A DNA stretch of 30,138 bases from Cladosporium sp. IMV 00045 (GCA_001931905.2 MSJI02000134.1:1-30138), one strand, 5' to 3'; positions 1-10,494 are shown, counted from the first letter of the stretch. Numbers and translations: made by a program. The notes: a model not told the origin generated them from the sequence alone.

Positions 1-1819
1 TGTGAAAGGCCGGGAGTGTTGATTTTGCCTCGGGTTCGCCTAGCACCTCCTGATGAAATGGTGCTCGATCATCCTTTCCCCTCAAGAATGACTGGCGTGA
101 CTGATGCCGCTTGTGACTTGACGACCGCGGCCTCGCACTAAGTGAAACCAAAGAGCGAGATGAACTGGGTCGTGCAAGGGTAGGGCCAGCATCGAACTCG
201 ATTACCGCTGATCTTCGCTTCGCCTCTCTATTGCGACGTGATGCGGGTATGCCTATGAAGGGTGTCATGACTTCTCCCGCGTTGGGGAGACTAGTGGAGA
301 TATCCTCAAGACTACTTGGAAGCTGCACATGGTCTGGAGTTGGCCGTCGCACATGCGGTGTTCGTATTGACTCGGCGCCATCGTCGGAGTAAACCGAAGA
401 ATCGTCGTCGTTGCTTCCCAGAATGATTTCTTCACATGGTTTGCAGAGTCTCAGTGTGCCTGGTTGACCGAAAGGCCGCGCTGATACCAGTGACGTACAT
501 CTTGCATCGAAAATTTGACCACAAGTCCGGCAATGATGCTTGCGTCTGAACGTCGAGAAGCTCTGTCCACAATTGAAACAGTCTTTGGCGTTCTCGTCCT
601 TCATCCAGAACTCTTTGCTAATGACACGTCTTCTGAAGTGGGAAGGCACAGGATTGACTGGTATCGCAGGCGCGGGTTGTGGTTTCAAGCCCGTTCTCTT
701 TCGCTGAAGCCCACCATTTAGATTTGGTGAAGGTTCGAGGCGATGGGAGTGTGGTCCTCTTTGAGAACTGCTTGAAGACATGGGGTCTGGCGGAGCAGGA
801 GAATTGGCCCGAGATGGATCGAAGCCAGGAAGGTGAGAAACTCCAACTCGGACCATCGGCGGTCTACGGTCGGCCTGACGAGCCTCGCGGTTTTCCAAGG
901 CTTCAATCGAACTGTCTCGTTGCGACTTTTCCACAGCAGGAGGTGACATATTAGTCCGAATAGGCGGTAGGTCGGTGGCAATATCGTCATCGTCAACGAC
1001 AGCTTCCTCCATGTCTTCATCGAGTGGCGTGCTATGTGTAGATCTTGATCTTTCGCCCAGTTGTATTTCGTGGTTGGACAGAACTCTTGCGAGTGCTTCG
1101 GTTGCACTTTCGCTATAATCTTCATCGCGCAAAGCACTGCGAGCGCGATCGATATCTGCTTGCGTGGTTTGAGACTGAAGGTCAAGTGACGCCCGATGAG
1201 ATGTAGGCTGTGATACATGGTCTTTCACAGAGACGCCAGAGGCTTCTCGCAGACTTTGATCGTCCGCCTTGAAGGACGCTGAGTCAGGTAACTCAGGCTT
1301 GGAGGCACTCGGTTGGCTATTGTTCCGCTCTCCATAGCTCGAATAGCTTGCCACCAACGGCGAGGAGGGAAGGTTTGAATTCGAGGTCGATGCCGCATCG
1401 GATATTCCAGGCTTCGATGATGCAAGCTTGGATCTCGCTGGCGATGTGCTTTGCATAGAACTACTCCTCTTTGTGAAGCTTGAATTTGAACTCCCAGGCC
1501 TGGACTTGCCGTCTTTTGACGGCGAGGCGCCTCCGACGCTCTGCCTCAGTCTGTTGTATAGTCCGCTCACACCTCCGCTCACAAGCTCTTTGGTTCCTGA
1601 CCTTCCATTTCCAGCGCCTCCATCAAAGTCATGGAAAGAAGTCAAGGCTTCCGATCTAGAAGCCGAGGTGTGAATGTTGTCCAGCGCCTGCGACAGGGCG
1701 TCCTTGTCGATGTCTTTGCGTGATGTGATGGATGCTAGAGATCCTCGTCGCGATCTCTGGCCGCCTATAAGCGGCAAAAGCACCGATGACGCGGATGGTG
1801 AAGGTGGTTCTGGGGCCAT
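1..1819 (-). CDS. FAB1: FAB1/PIKfyve-type PI3P 5-kinase, N-terminal part (3' end beyond window)
   Basis: An uninterrupted minus-strand frame runs from ATG at 1819 to the window edge (about 606 codons, no stop), so only the N-terminal part is present. The start MAPEPPSPSASSVLLPLIGG followed by a basic RRGSLASI segment and SQALDNIHTSASRSEALTSF resembles the N-terminus of filamentous-fungal Fab1. A stop lies upstream in frame with no other ATG between, which supports this start. Residues about 404-465 form a FYVE finger: FWMKDENAKDCFNCG, RRKHHCRTCG (PI3P-binding basic patch) and RLCKPC. Zinc ligands are C414, C417, C430, C433, C441, C459 and C462, with D438 at the fifth position. Residues 60-400 are Ser/Pro-rich and probably disordered. 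Fab1 makes PI(3,5)P2 on endosome/vacuole membranes; its chaperonin-like and kinase domains would lie off the left edge. Identity rests on the FYVE flanks and N-terminus; a different FYVE protein is possible but unlikely. Confidence 0.85.
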   Translation of the reverse strand, partial: MAPEPPSPSASSVLLPLIGGQRSRRGSLASITSRKDIDKDALSQALDNIHTSASRSEALTSFHDFDGGAGNGRSGTKELVSGGVSGLYNRLRQSVGGASPSKDGKSRPGSSNSSFTKRSSSMQSTSPARSKLASSKPGISDAASTSNSNLPSSPLVASYSSYGERNNSQPSASKPELPDSASFKADDQSLREASGVSVKDHVSQPTSHRASLDLQSQTTQADIDRARSALRDEDYSESATEALARVLSNHEIQLGERSRSTHSTPLDEDMEEAVVDDDDIATDLPPIRTNMSPPAVEKSQRDSSIEALENREARQADRRPPMVRVGVSHLPGFDPSRANSPAPPDPMSSSSSQRGPHSHRLEPSPNLNGGLQRKRTGLKPQPAPAIPVNPVPSHFRRRVISKEFWMKDENAKDCFNCGQSFSTFRRKHHCRTCGQIFDARCTSLVSARPFGQPGTLRLCKPCEEIILGSNDDDSSVYSDDGAESIRTPHVRRPTPDHVQLPSSLEDISTSLPNAGEVMTPFIGIPASRRNREAKRRSAVIEFDAGPTLARPSSSRSLVSLSARPRSSSHKRHQSRQSFLRGKDDRAPFHQEVLGEPEAKSTLPAFH

Positions 1820-2534
1820 CTTCTTGAGCGGATATTGTTCGTATGAGTTGCTGGCATAGCTGATCGTGGTAATGAATGTTATCGCGTTGACAGGCTAGCT
1901 GCCATGAGGTGTGCAATTATCCAGAGAGTCGTTGCAGTGTTTGGCGCGTCGTAGTCTGCTATCTTCGACGTGCCGTTGACGATAGTCGGCTGTATGCACA
2001 TGCACATGCACGTAGCACATTACCTGTGCCCTGGTACAGCATCACTTCTTCAAGATGCACCTGGCCGGTCCATCGACGACATGACGTGTGGGGATTGTCC
2101 TCTGAGAGCTAGACCGACCCGTGGCGCTTTCGGCAAGTCTAGCCGACTGCCGCCAACGCCTGATCGCAAGCTTCACAATTAATTGACGAAACACGCGACG
2201 CGTATCTTGTGCATAATTGAGATTGTGCACATTGGAGCAGCGACAACATTTGGACACATCCTCTCTATTGGCACCTTTCTTTTGTGGCACAAGTGGCGTG
2301 GTACTCACTATTTTTCTGGCCAATTTGGGCAAATCTTCAAACATCACTCACCTCACTCGGAGAGGCCAGAGCGCCAAGGCAGCGGCACCTTACTGAGCTC
2401 GACAGCAAAACACAGCACGGCAAATGACAAGTCTGCAAGACGTGAACATCAAATGACCTGGAGGAGTCACAACTCATTTGGAAAGATAGAGACATCTTTG
2501 GGCATGTTCGATCTGAGCTCAACTCCTGCCCGTT
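1820..2534. promoter_or_regulatory. Divergent intergenic region FAB1 / TPP1-like gene
   Basis: These 715 bp separate the start codons of the minus-strand FAB1 gene and the plus-strand TPP1-like gene, so both 5' regions must lie here. A short TGCACA tandem (nearly three units) sits at 1995-2011. No TATA box, convincing small gene or RNA gene is visible. The minus frame stays open for about 60 bp above the FAB1 ATG but contains no alternative ATG. Confidence 0.5.
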
Positions 2535-5500
2535 ATGGCGCCACCGTTCCCACCTTGGCTCGGCGATCTCATTGACACTGAGCTGGAAAACCTCATTGCC
2601 TGGAAGAGCATTGTGAAGCAAGAGCCTGGCTCGGACGATGAAGATCTTCCCAGTAGTAGTCGCTTCGAGCAGAATGACAGCAATTTTAGAAATATTGTTG
2701 CCTCACCACCGCTCGATGCGAACTCAAAATTGCAGCTGCTCCAGGTAAGGATTCATGTTTCGATGTTTGAGCGATCATGGCTAACTACATCCTTCGCAGT
2801 CAGCAGGTCAAAACTCCCGGCAGCCTTTGCAAGCATCAGATGGTGAGACGACCGTTCTCGCTAAGCTGAGCGACGCGGCATGGGATGCGTACGAGGAAGG
2901 TCTCGATGACGAGGACCCCATGAAAGGTGACTTGCTCACTTGCAAGAAAATCACGATCATTAGCACCTCTGATGGGCCTGAGGAGAAAAGAGTCCAACTG
3001 CGGATCGAAGATCTGACTTTTACGGGCGACAATATCCGCAAACCTATTGGGCATCCTATGCCAGTGCATCAGCGCGCATCAGTTGTGGAATCGCTCAAGA
3101 AGATTGCCCACATCCGTGCCAAAGAAGACGGGTTTAATGATATGGACGAAGGCGAGGATGATGAGGAAGATGAAAACAACGCGAATGGGGACGTTGAGGA
3201 CCCTAGCATCTCGGAAGAGGACGTTCCATTATCCAAACTTGCCGAGCAAGCCGCTCCTACTGCGTCAATGCACGAAAGCTCTCGAGAACAACCAGAGCCT
3301 GAGCTACCGACATTGCCTCGCGATCAAGCTTCGCCCAGGCTGTCTAAGTCAACAGATGCTCAGATCGAGAGTCAGTTGCCAGTGGTAAGCACACAAACAC
3401 GTTCTCCACAACAACCCAGGAAACCTGTCAAAAGGAACAGAGGTGGCGGAAACTCGATGGGTCGTGAAGGATTTGAAGTCGCTTCCGGCATCAACCTTGT
3501 CGCACCGCAAGCGCCAATGTTTCAGTCTAGGAGGAGCATACCTTCTGAAGAGCCAGATAAAAACCATCTACTGGCCGTGATGAACAACATGCGTGGTCCA
3601 GCACAGCGGCAGCGATCTCCAGAGCCGTCTGCTCCCGTATCGGCGCAAGTAGTGCGAGAAGATTTCGTGACAGAGACCCCAATCGCTACGAAGAAGCGTC
3701 CGCCGAATTCGACTGCATCAGAACCAACACAAACACCATTCATACGCAAGCGTCCGCGTGTCCCTTCCAATCAGCAGAAATTACTAGATGACCCATCTTC
3801 TTGGATTCCTTCTGCGCCTGGTCGGCAATTCCCGCATCCTAATGTGCCTATTGAACTATTGCAAGCCTGGAACAGTAAGGTCATGAGCACCAAACTATCA
3901 TCACAATCGACACCTCTACCCACGGCAGGCTCGGGGACCAAGAGTGTCGAGGAAGTGCAACCAGAGCCTGATGCTGATATGGCGAATGAGCCAGAGAATG
4001 AGTCTGATGAAGAGTCTATACCGGAAGATCAACCGATACCTTGGTCTTCAAGCCCACCTCGACAGCCAGAGCTGCCGCCTGATAGTAGTGCCAATCATTC
4101 CTCGGCGCATGCAAGCCGTCCAGTCTCGAAGAACAGCGCAGAACCAGGTCGTGGGCCGAGTGCTACCTCCTACAATAACAGGCCAGACATTCCACAAAGC
4201 AGTGCACGGCAGCAAAGCTCGCTCAATCGCAACGGACCACGACCATCGCAACCACCAAACACAGATCGACGCGGCGGAGGTCCGTCAAGTGTACACAGCA
4301 CGCCAGGTAGAAACACCCCAGTCGATGCTAGACCAAAAGCACAGAATATACCTGAGAGGCAGAACACGATTCCGTCTCGCACTAATTCCACGTCGCCTTG
4401 GAATAACTCGAAGATGCCTTCTAGCTCAATCCATCCCCACCCGACCGGCAGCGTAGCTCAGAGTGGCAGAGCGCAACAAATTTCATCGCAACCTGCTTCC
4501 AATTTCCCACAGGGCATGGCCGACAACCGTCAAGGCCCAGTGAGGCCCCCAACGCAGCACTTCTCGAATGGACAAGTTGAATCCACAACGCAAAGAATGG
4601 GCGTGCCTCCACCAAGCAACACGTCCGCTCCAGCCAATGCGCCCACTGGTCCGAGATCCCAAAACCGACCCGGTAATTCGCACTCCTATCGTAAGCGTCA
4701 GTCGACAGGGAGCCACTATCGCTCTTACGGGGCACCACCCAGCAGCAACCGACACAGCATGGGCTCGCAGCACGTTCCCGATCAACTTGGTGGGGCGACA
4801 CAACCGCCACAGGGAACGAGCGAGATGGAAACAGCAGTTCCTCGTGCGTTGCAACCAACTCACGATGCAAGACGCGCACAACTTCGAGATGAACAGCGCA
4901 GGCACTGGTGAGTTCTTGCTCATTCATACTCTTCTCATTGCGCGTAATATGAGCTCGTAGGCAGTGGCTTGCTCTGATACAGCTCGACATATTCAAGGGT
5001 ATGCCCACCAATGCAGGCGCTGACGAGTCAGAATTTTTCATTACGAAACGGAGTTTCCGAGGAACATATTTTGATGCATGGACTATCCACCTTTTATGTT
5101 ACCATTGCTCTTCGTGCGTTGCACGAGAAGTGGAAAAGGAAAAACACTGAAAACTAACAGCGAGATCAAACATAGGCTCGACAAGAAACTCTCATCAGGC
5201 CACCAAATTCCTAAACTACCGTCTCTTGTGTGGAGAGCATATCGAGAGGAATACACCAACGACCCAGTGTCGCAGAAATCCTTTGAAATGCTCCTACAAG
5301 AATATCGACCCTCCCCACCTTCAACAGCACCACTGCAACAATGCGAAGATTTTGTTGCAGCGATGCGCACAAATGGTGCGCATTCGGGGAGGGACTCTGC
5401 GGAAGTCGTTTCGAATGGAAGACTAGCTGTGGATGGTCATCACGAAACACGGAGGCAAAGGGAGGCTGTTCGAGACTATCAGCCTGTACAGGAAGGGGTT

Positions 5501-5635
5501 TTCACGGAGTTTGTCGAGGCTTGGAAGAACGTCAGGGCTGGACGCTTGCTGACAGATAGTACTGTGCCCACTGGTTATGGCAGTGAGCGGCAGAGAAGGG
5601 GCTTGAATGTACTTTCTTGGGGCTTTGGGGATTGA
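2535..5635 (+). CDS. Shelterin TPP1/Tpz1-like telomere protein (OB fold), four exons
   Basis: Proposed exons are 2535-2744, 2800-4907, 4961-5113 and 5176-5635, giving 976 aa. Introns are 55, 53 and 62 nt with donors GTAAGG, GTGAGT and GTGCGT; branch-like CTAAC occurs in introns 1 and 3. The frame is kept across every junction. Residues about 5-172 follow the TPP1/Est3 OB-fold pattern: PPWLGDLI near the start (compare PWIRELI in human TPP1), LQLLQ, DGETTVLAKLSDAAWDAY, an acidic EEGLDDED loop, KGDLLTCKKITI, then VQLRIEDLTF and a helix ending VVESLKKI. The acidic loop falls where the human TEL patch lies, which contacts telomerase. Residues 173-770 are Pro/Ser/Gln-rich with basic clusters such as RKRPR (about 386). 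The C-terminal 200 residues look folded and contain FTEFVEAWKNVRAG. In fission yeast Tpz1 bridges Pot1 to Poz1/Ccq1. The family call is by eye; the C-terminal partner is unknown. Confidence 0.75.
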
Positions 5636-6158
5636 TTGGATTGATGGTCTTGAAGGGTTGAGGGCGATATTGGATGTCGCTACGGCAAGGTCCCAAAGCG
5701 TAACATTAAAAGTGTATATTCATGGACAGTATCTGTCTAATATGCTGATTCTTGAGCCAATTGATCTCTTTCACACATGTTGTCGTCCAACATTAGATTG
5801 ACAGTGGATGCATTATCTTATCGATTAGACCCTGCGACGCCGCAGAGCAGGGGCTTGAGGGCCAGGAATATTGAGTTGAAGCCGTCTGTTGATCTCCCGC
5901 GACCTTAATCCTCCACTCACACCCGATTCAAAGACTAGCAACACCTTAAATCATGTGAAACCTGGGGAGTGAAGACCCTACCGCCAAACAAAACATCTTA
6001 TCAGGGGCGCTATAAGGTGGAAAGAGACGACATGGCATGCACATGACAGTGAGCACGTGCCTGGCAACAAACAAATACACCAGCATATCTCATTATACCA
6101 ACTCTCCCACTCGCACAAGCAAACAGACAAGCAATCGCCCAATCTCCTGCCAGGCACA
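5636..6158. other. Intergenic: TPP1-like 3' region and AFI1 promoter
   Basis: These 523 bp lie between two tandem plus-strand genes. They should contain the 3' UTR of the upstream gene and the AFI1 promoter and leader. The last 100 bp are C/A-rich, as is usual for fungal 5' leaders, and end in CACAATGGCC. An in-frame GTG at 6057 lies in this leader and is not the start. No RNA gene or repeat is seen. Confidence 0.5.
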
Positions 6159-8756
6159 ATGGCCACGACCGCCCTGCCCGCACGCCCCAAGACTAACACC
6201 GCCAGCTCCACCCGCCGCCCCTCCCTGAACTCCTTCCCCTCCAACCTTAGCACCAAACGCTCCGTCTCCAATCCCGCCCAGCATGCCTTCACCCAGCAGC
6301 ACCACCACCTCCACCAGCACCACCCTCCTGCGACATCGCACCGCTCGCGCGACAGCTACTCCGCCTCTCTGCGCAGCGAAGTCCGCCGCCGCAGCAGCAC
6401 CGACTCCTCCCCCCCGCTGCCCCCGCCGCCTCTTGCGACCCCAGCAGCAGGCATGAGCACCTCCACCGCGGCGGCGCCCCGACAGCGCGCGCGGCCGATC
6501 AAGTCGCAGTACCCGGCGTCGGGCGGTGAGAAGCATGTCGAGTACATTCTGGTCGCGAGCTTCGACATCGACCGTGGCAGCATCATGGAGCACCAGTACC
6601 CCGGGCCGGTGGGTGGTGATGAGGTCATGCTGGCGGAGCTGATGTTGCCCGATCAGACGCACACGAGGGCGCAGGACTGGACGATTTTCTTCCTGCATAA
6701 GGACGCTGAGGCGGAAGGCGAGGGGGAGGAGGATGGCACGGGACGGCGGAGGAAGAAGAAGCGGAGAGCTGCGGCGGGGAATGGGCAGGCTGAGGGTGGA
6801 GCGATTGATGCGCAGTTGGAGGGTGAGGAGGGGGAAGAGGCGGAGTACACCGATGAGGAGAGCGACGAGGAGCCTAGCAACCTGGATGGCCCGCCTCTGG
6901 TCTACGTGCTGAACTTGGTCAACACGAAGCAGGACAATACCGTGAAGCGAGGTGCTGTCGTCAAGGCCATGGCGATATGCACGCGACACAGCTTCCTTCA
7001 CATTTACAAGCCTTTATTGCTCATTGCCCTGGACCAATACTTTTCCAGTCCGACGATCGAGACTCTCGCGAGCCTTTACAATGCGGTCAACGGCATGGAC
7101 TTGTCGCTGATGCCGCGTTTGAACCTTAACGAGAAATTCATTCTGCAGGCCAGCAATGCCAAAGACCTCTTTGTCGAGAAGTTCGAGGCGATCATCGCCC
7201 AGCGTATGATCTCGGATGCTTCTGAAGATGGTTCTCAAAGATCAACTTCTCCTACGCTGCAACAAGCGCCTTCGCGCAGTCGATACGGCTTGCCCAAGGA
7301 TACACACGAGTTCGAGTCGACAGTACATTACGCCAACATTCCAGTCCCGGTCAAGATACCTGTAGCACTCTCTCCTGAGACAGTGGGAGACTTCAGCTTG
7401 ATTAAACTCATCACGACCTTCTCTGGGCCACATTCCACTTCGCCTACACCCTTTTCTCCAACCCATCCACATCTTACCACATCTGGCGCGAATACACATC
7501 CTATAATCGTTCTGCTGAACGCACTTCTCACGCAGAAGCGCGTCATTTTCTTGGGACACAATCTCCCATCCTCCGAAGTCGCCGAAGCAGTCCTGGCAGC
7601 ATGCGCTCTGGCATCTGGCGGTCTCCTGCGAGGCTTCACCCGACACGCCTTCCCTTACACCGATCTCACGAAGATTGATGACCTACTGAAGGTTCCGGGT
7701 TTCATCGCTGGTGTGACCAACCCAGCTTTCGCCCACCACGGTGAGTGGTGGGATGTCCTCTGCGACATTTCCACGGGCCGCATGCGCATATCAAATCGCA
7801 TTGAACAAGCACCCGTCACAGAAGGTGTCGTCTTCTTTCAGCAAAATACACCTTCACCAGCGGCCGGTACTGGAGCAGGAATGTCAGCCATCGCTGCTGC
7901 GGGTGCCTCTCTCACCGCAGGCTTGGGTGGTGCCGGCAGCCATAGTGCTTCTTCAGGCAGCGGCGATCCCACAGGCGACTCAGCTTTCATGAACGCCGTA
8001 CTCTCCGCCATCAACGAGCGCCACGGCGAGAATGCTATCCGCACCAAATTCCGCCTCTGGATCGCACGCTTCACTCGCCTCTCCGCCGCCTTCGAAGAAT
8101 CCGTCTATGGCGCCTCAGCCCTGCACATCCACGACCCTCCCGGCGTGACAGAGCTCAACTCCCCTCTAACACCTCTCACGAGCCCATCCAAAGCGCACCC
8201 GCACGCAGAAGCAGACCTCCCGCCCGAAGTCCTCGGCCACGGCTACGTGTGGCCCACACCGCAACAACGCCACGCCGAACTCGCCGCCAACAGCACGCGC
8301 ATCGAGGGCTGGCGCGCCACGCGCAGCTACTACAACTTCGTCCAGGACCTCGCAGCCTACTACCTCTCGCGGCCGGTGAAGAGCCTCGACCTGCAGCACC
8401 TGCACGACAAGCTCGCCAAGCTGCGCATGGGCCCCGACGCCTCCGGCAACGTCTACCTCGCCATCTGCGCCGTCGTGCAGTCCGAGGCGGAAATCTCTCA
8501 GCTCCTCGCTACCATCGCCAATGGTAGTTGGGACAGTAGGGCGGGCAGCGCGGGGATGGGGCAGGGGTTGTTTTATATCGCTTTCGGACTCTGTCACCCT
8601 AAGCTCGAGGTCAGAGAGGCTGTGGCGGCTCTGCTGGGTAGGGTGAGAGAGCATGATGCTGGACGGCATTTCTGGAATGCCTTGGGTCGGTTTTCGCGCG
8701 TCGCTTGGGAGAGAGTCGTGATTGGGATGCAGGAGAGGGAGTACGGGGAGTATTAG
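6159..8756 (+). CDS. AFI1: Afi1-like Arf3-interacting polarity protein (DENN family)
   Basis: This is a single-exon gene of 865 aa. ATG at 6159 in CACAATGGCC is the first methionine of the frame. After a low-complexity N-terminus (Ser/Arg-rich, with [10 protein letters not shown]) the Afi1 docking segment begins near residue 126: [20 protein letters not shown] followed by [20 protein letters not shown]. An acidic, Lys/Arg-rich insert (about 185-240) precedes the SPA (stabilization of polarity axis) part: [20 protein letters not shown], then [26 protein letters not shown] and [15 protein letters not shown] continue the DENN core to about residue 480, and the C-terminal half carries a helical region. 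In budding yeast Afi1 binds Arf3-GTP and helps place it at the polarised cortex; a similar role in hyphal polarity is inferred. The gene converges on AYR1, with 238 bp between stops. Confidence 0.9.
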   Translation: MATTALPARPKTNTASSTRRPSLNSFPSNLSTKRSVSNPAQHAFTQQHHHLHQHHPPATSHRSRDSYSASLRSEVRRRSSTDSSPPLPPPPLATPAAGMSTSTAAAPRQRARPIKSQYPASGGEKHVEYILVASFDIDRGSIMEHQYPGPVGGDEVMLAELMLPDQTHTRAQDWTIFFLHKDAEAEGEGEEDGTGRRRKKKRRAAAGNGQAEGGAIDAQLEGEEGEEAEYTDEESDEEPSNLDGPPLVYVLNLVNTKQDNTVKRGAVVKAMAICTRHSFLHIYKPLLLIALDQYFSSPTIETLASLYNAVNGMDLSLMPRLNLNEKFILQASNAKDLFVEKFEAIIAQRMISDASEDGSQRSTSPTLQQAPSRSRYGLPKDTHEFESTVHYANIPVPVKIPVALSPETVGDFSLIKLITTFSGPHSTSPTPFSPTHPHLTTSGANTHPIIVLLNALLTQKRVIFLGHNLPSSEVAEAVLAACALASGGLLRGFTRHAFPYTDLTKIDDLLKVPGFIAGVTNPAFAHHGEWWDVLCDISTGRMRISNRIEQAPVTEGVVFFQQNTPSPAAGTGAGMSAIAAAGASLTAGLGGAGSHSASSGSGDPTGDSAFMNAVLSAINERHGENAIRTKFRLWIARFTRLSAAFEESVYGASALHIHDPPGVTELNSPLTPLTSPSKAHPHAEADLPPEVLGHGYVWPTPQQRHAELAANSTRIEGWRATRSYYNFVQDLAAYYLSRPVKSLDLQHLHDKLAKLRMGPDASGNVYLAICAVVQSEAEISQLLATIANGSWDSRAGSAGMGQGLFYIAFGLCHPKLEVREAVAALLGRVREHDAGRHFWNALGRFSRVAWERVVIGMQEREYGEY

Positions 8757-8994
8757 CTTTGATGATATGCATTGGCAGGTGATTTGTCATAAGCTACTTT
8801 GTATATACGTCGTGAATGGAAGACGACTCGTGGCACGATGATATAGAAAGAAGTCATTTCGCGGAGCTCGTGCGCTCGGTCAATCAAAGAAGTCATCTGG
8901 CTTGTTTGGGTATCTAACTATTATTTTAATAATATGCATGTCGGTACGATTCACTTCATTCCACCTCACCTCACTTCACCCTCCATGCATCACC

Positions 8995-9933
8995 TCACTC
9001 CAGCTTCGGCCTCGCATCCTCTGGGCGCAGCTTACTCAGGCCGAACATCCTCATCATCGCCGTTTCGAGAATGAAGCTGGGCATGTAGCCCGTCAACCAC
9101 CATACCAGCCACGACTTGGAGCCTGGGAATGGGAGATATCACGTCAGCATGGCTCATCACGAATGAAGAAGAGGTGAACAAAACACCAGAAACGAAAGAA
9201 GAAAAGACTTACCCTCCCAAATCGTCGTCTTCCTCCTCCACCCGACCAACTGCCCTACCACACTCCTCGCATACCTCTCCGTCTCCATCCCCAACGACTG
9301 ACTATGCGTCAACCTCTTCTCAAAATCCGCCCTAACCGGCAAATAAATCGAATCATCCCTCAGCAACCTGGCCGTCCTCGCAATCTGACTCTTCACACCC
9401 CCCGTCACCACATTAACAACCCTCACACCAAAAGGCTTCAACTCCAATCTCAGCGTGTTCGTGTAAGCGTGCAGCGCCGCTTTAGAGGCGCAATACACGC
9501 TCCCGAAGACATACGGCATGACGCCCGCCAGCGAGCCGATCTGCACAATCGTGCCCTTCGCTTCGATCAGCAGCGGCGCGAAGGCCTGGCACATGAGCAT
9601 GACAGCCACGACGTTGACGGCGAGGGTCTCGTGCACTTCGTGCGCTTCGATTTCCAGCGCGGGCACCGTGTAGCTGCGTCCTGCGTTGTTGATCAGGAAG
9701 TCGAGTTTGCCGCCCGTGCGGGTGGTGATTTCGGACTTGAGAGCGGCGATGCTACTCTCGGATGTCGCTTCGAGGGCGAGGGTTTCGATGCCCGCGCTGG
9801 CGAGGTCGGTGATGCTGCTGGTGTTGCGCGCGGTGGCAAAGACGCGGAAGCCTTTGCGGGAGAACTCGAGGGCGAGCGCGTGGCCTATACCGCTGCTGCA
9901 GCCGGTTATGAGGACGGTTTTTTTGGTAGTCAT
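8995..9933 (-). CDS. AYR1: Ayr1-like NADPH-dependent 1-acyl-DHAP reductase (SDR)
   Basis: Exons on the minus strand are 9933-9213 and 9122-8995, separated by a 90-nt intron (donor GTAAGT), giving 282 aa. The classical short-chain dehydrogenase motifs are present: TGCSSGIG (residues 10-17, cofactor loop), NNAG (82-85), catalytic S134 and Y147-x3-K151 in SVYCASK. The spliced C-terminus contains SKSWLVWWLTGYMPSFILET and then RMFGLSKL, the hydrophobic tail typical of Ayr1 proteins that sit on ER and lipid droplets. Ayr1 reduces 1-acyldihydroxyacetone phosphate to 1-acylglycerol 3-phosphate in the phosphatidic acid pathway; the yeast enzyme also has triacylglycerol lipase activity. Without the splice the protein would end in an unrelated Phe/Leu/Ser tail, so the two-exon model is favoured. 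Another retinol-dehydrogenase-like SDR is the main alternative. Confidence 0.88.
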
Positions 9934-10254
9934 GTTTGGTTTTCGAGCTGTGGATTTGGCTGGTGTTGGATCCTTAGGGTTGGATGGGTTCGTGTGATAT
10001 TTTTTTTTTGTCTGGGTTGGCAGCTATCGACTGTTTTGATGAGGGCGCAGTTGAACATCCGACTCCGACGTCTGCGGGGATTCGCTTGTGATGAACCGAG
10101 TCGGTGCTTTGTTGGGATTCGATATTGTGGTTGAAGACTTTGGTTCTGTCTCAATATAGTGTTAAGTGATGAACGCTGATTGTCTTAGGAAAGCAATTGG
10201 CTTTGACTTGACAAGGGTGATTTCCTTCGTTTCCTTCGATGGGATGTCCATGAC

Positions 10255-10272
10255 TAGGTACCTACATGTAGG
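10255..10272. repeat. Two overlapping perfect palindromes
   Basis: TAGGTACCTA (10255-10264) overlaps CCTACATGTAGG (10261-10272); both are perfect inverted repeats. They lie about 320 bp upstream of the AYR1 start. TAGGTACCTA-type sequences recur in intergenic DNA of filamentous fungi; a binding function is not shown. Confidence 0.6.
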
Positions 10273-10482
10273 CAAGAAGATGCTGTGAATATATGTATGG
10301 ATGATGTGCACTACGATTCAGCGTTCTCGGTGACAGCAAAGTGATAGGTGACGCATTTGCTCGAAAGGCATTCAGCTATTGCTTAATTGATCAAGCATTC
10401 AAATCAGTACGAGCGAGAACCATCTGAAATCGAGGACTTGTCATTGTCCACGAGCAGGTATATCAAGATTGGAGTACACCAT

Positions 10483-10494
10483 CCCTAACCCTAA
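10483..10494. repeat. Interstitial telomere-type dimer (CCCTAA)2
   Basis: Two perfect CCCTAA units lie in tandem, followed by AATTAC. This equals the TTAGGG telomere unit of most filamentous ascomycetes. Two units are far too short for a chromosome end; they could be a Tbf1/telobox-like protein site or chance. Confidence 0.55.

Noticed and set aside
6093..7001. 302-codon minus frame opposite AFI1
   Set aside because: Arg/Gly/Val-rich mirror of a GC-rich coding region, with no recognisable feature.
9304..10134. 276-codon plus frame opposite AYR1
   Set aside because: It covers the antisense of a clear SDR enzyme and ends in its promoter; no domain is seen.
10483..10494. Telomere end or subtelomeric position
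   Set aside because: Only two CCCTAA units, surrounded by housekeeping genes on both sides.
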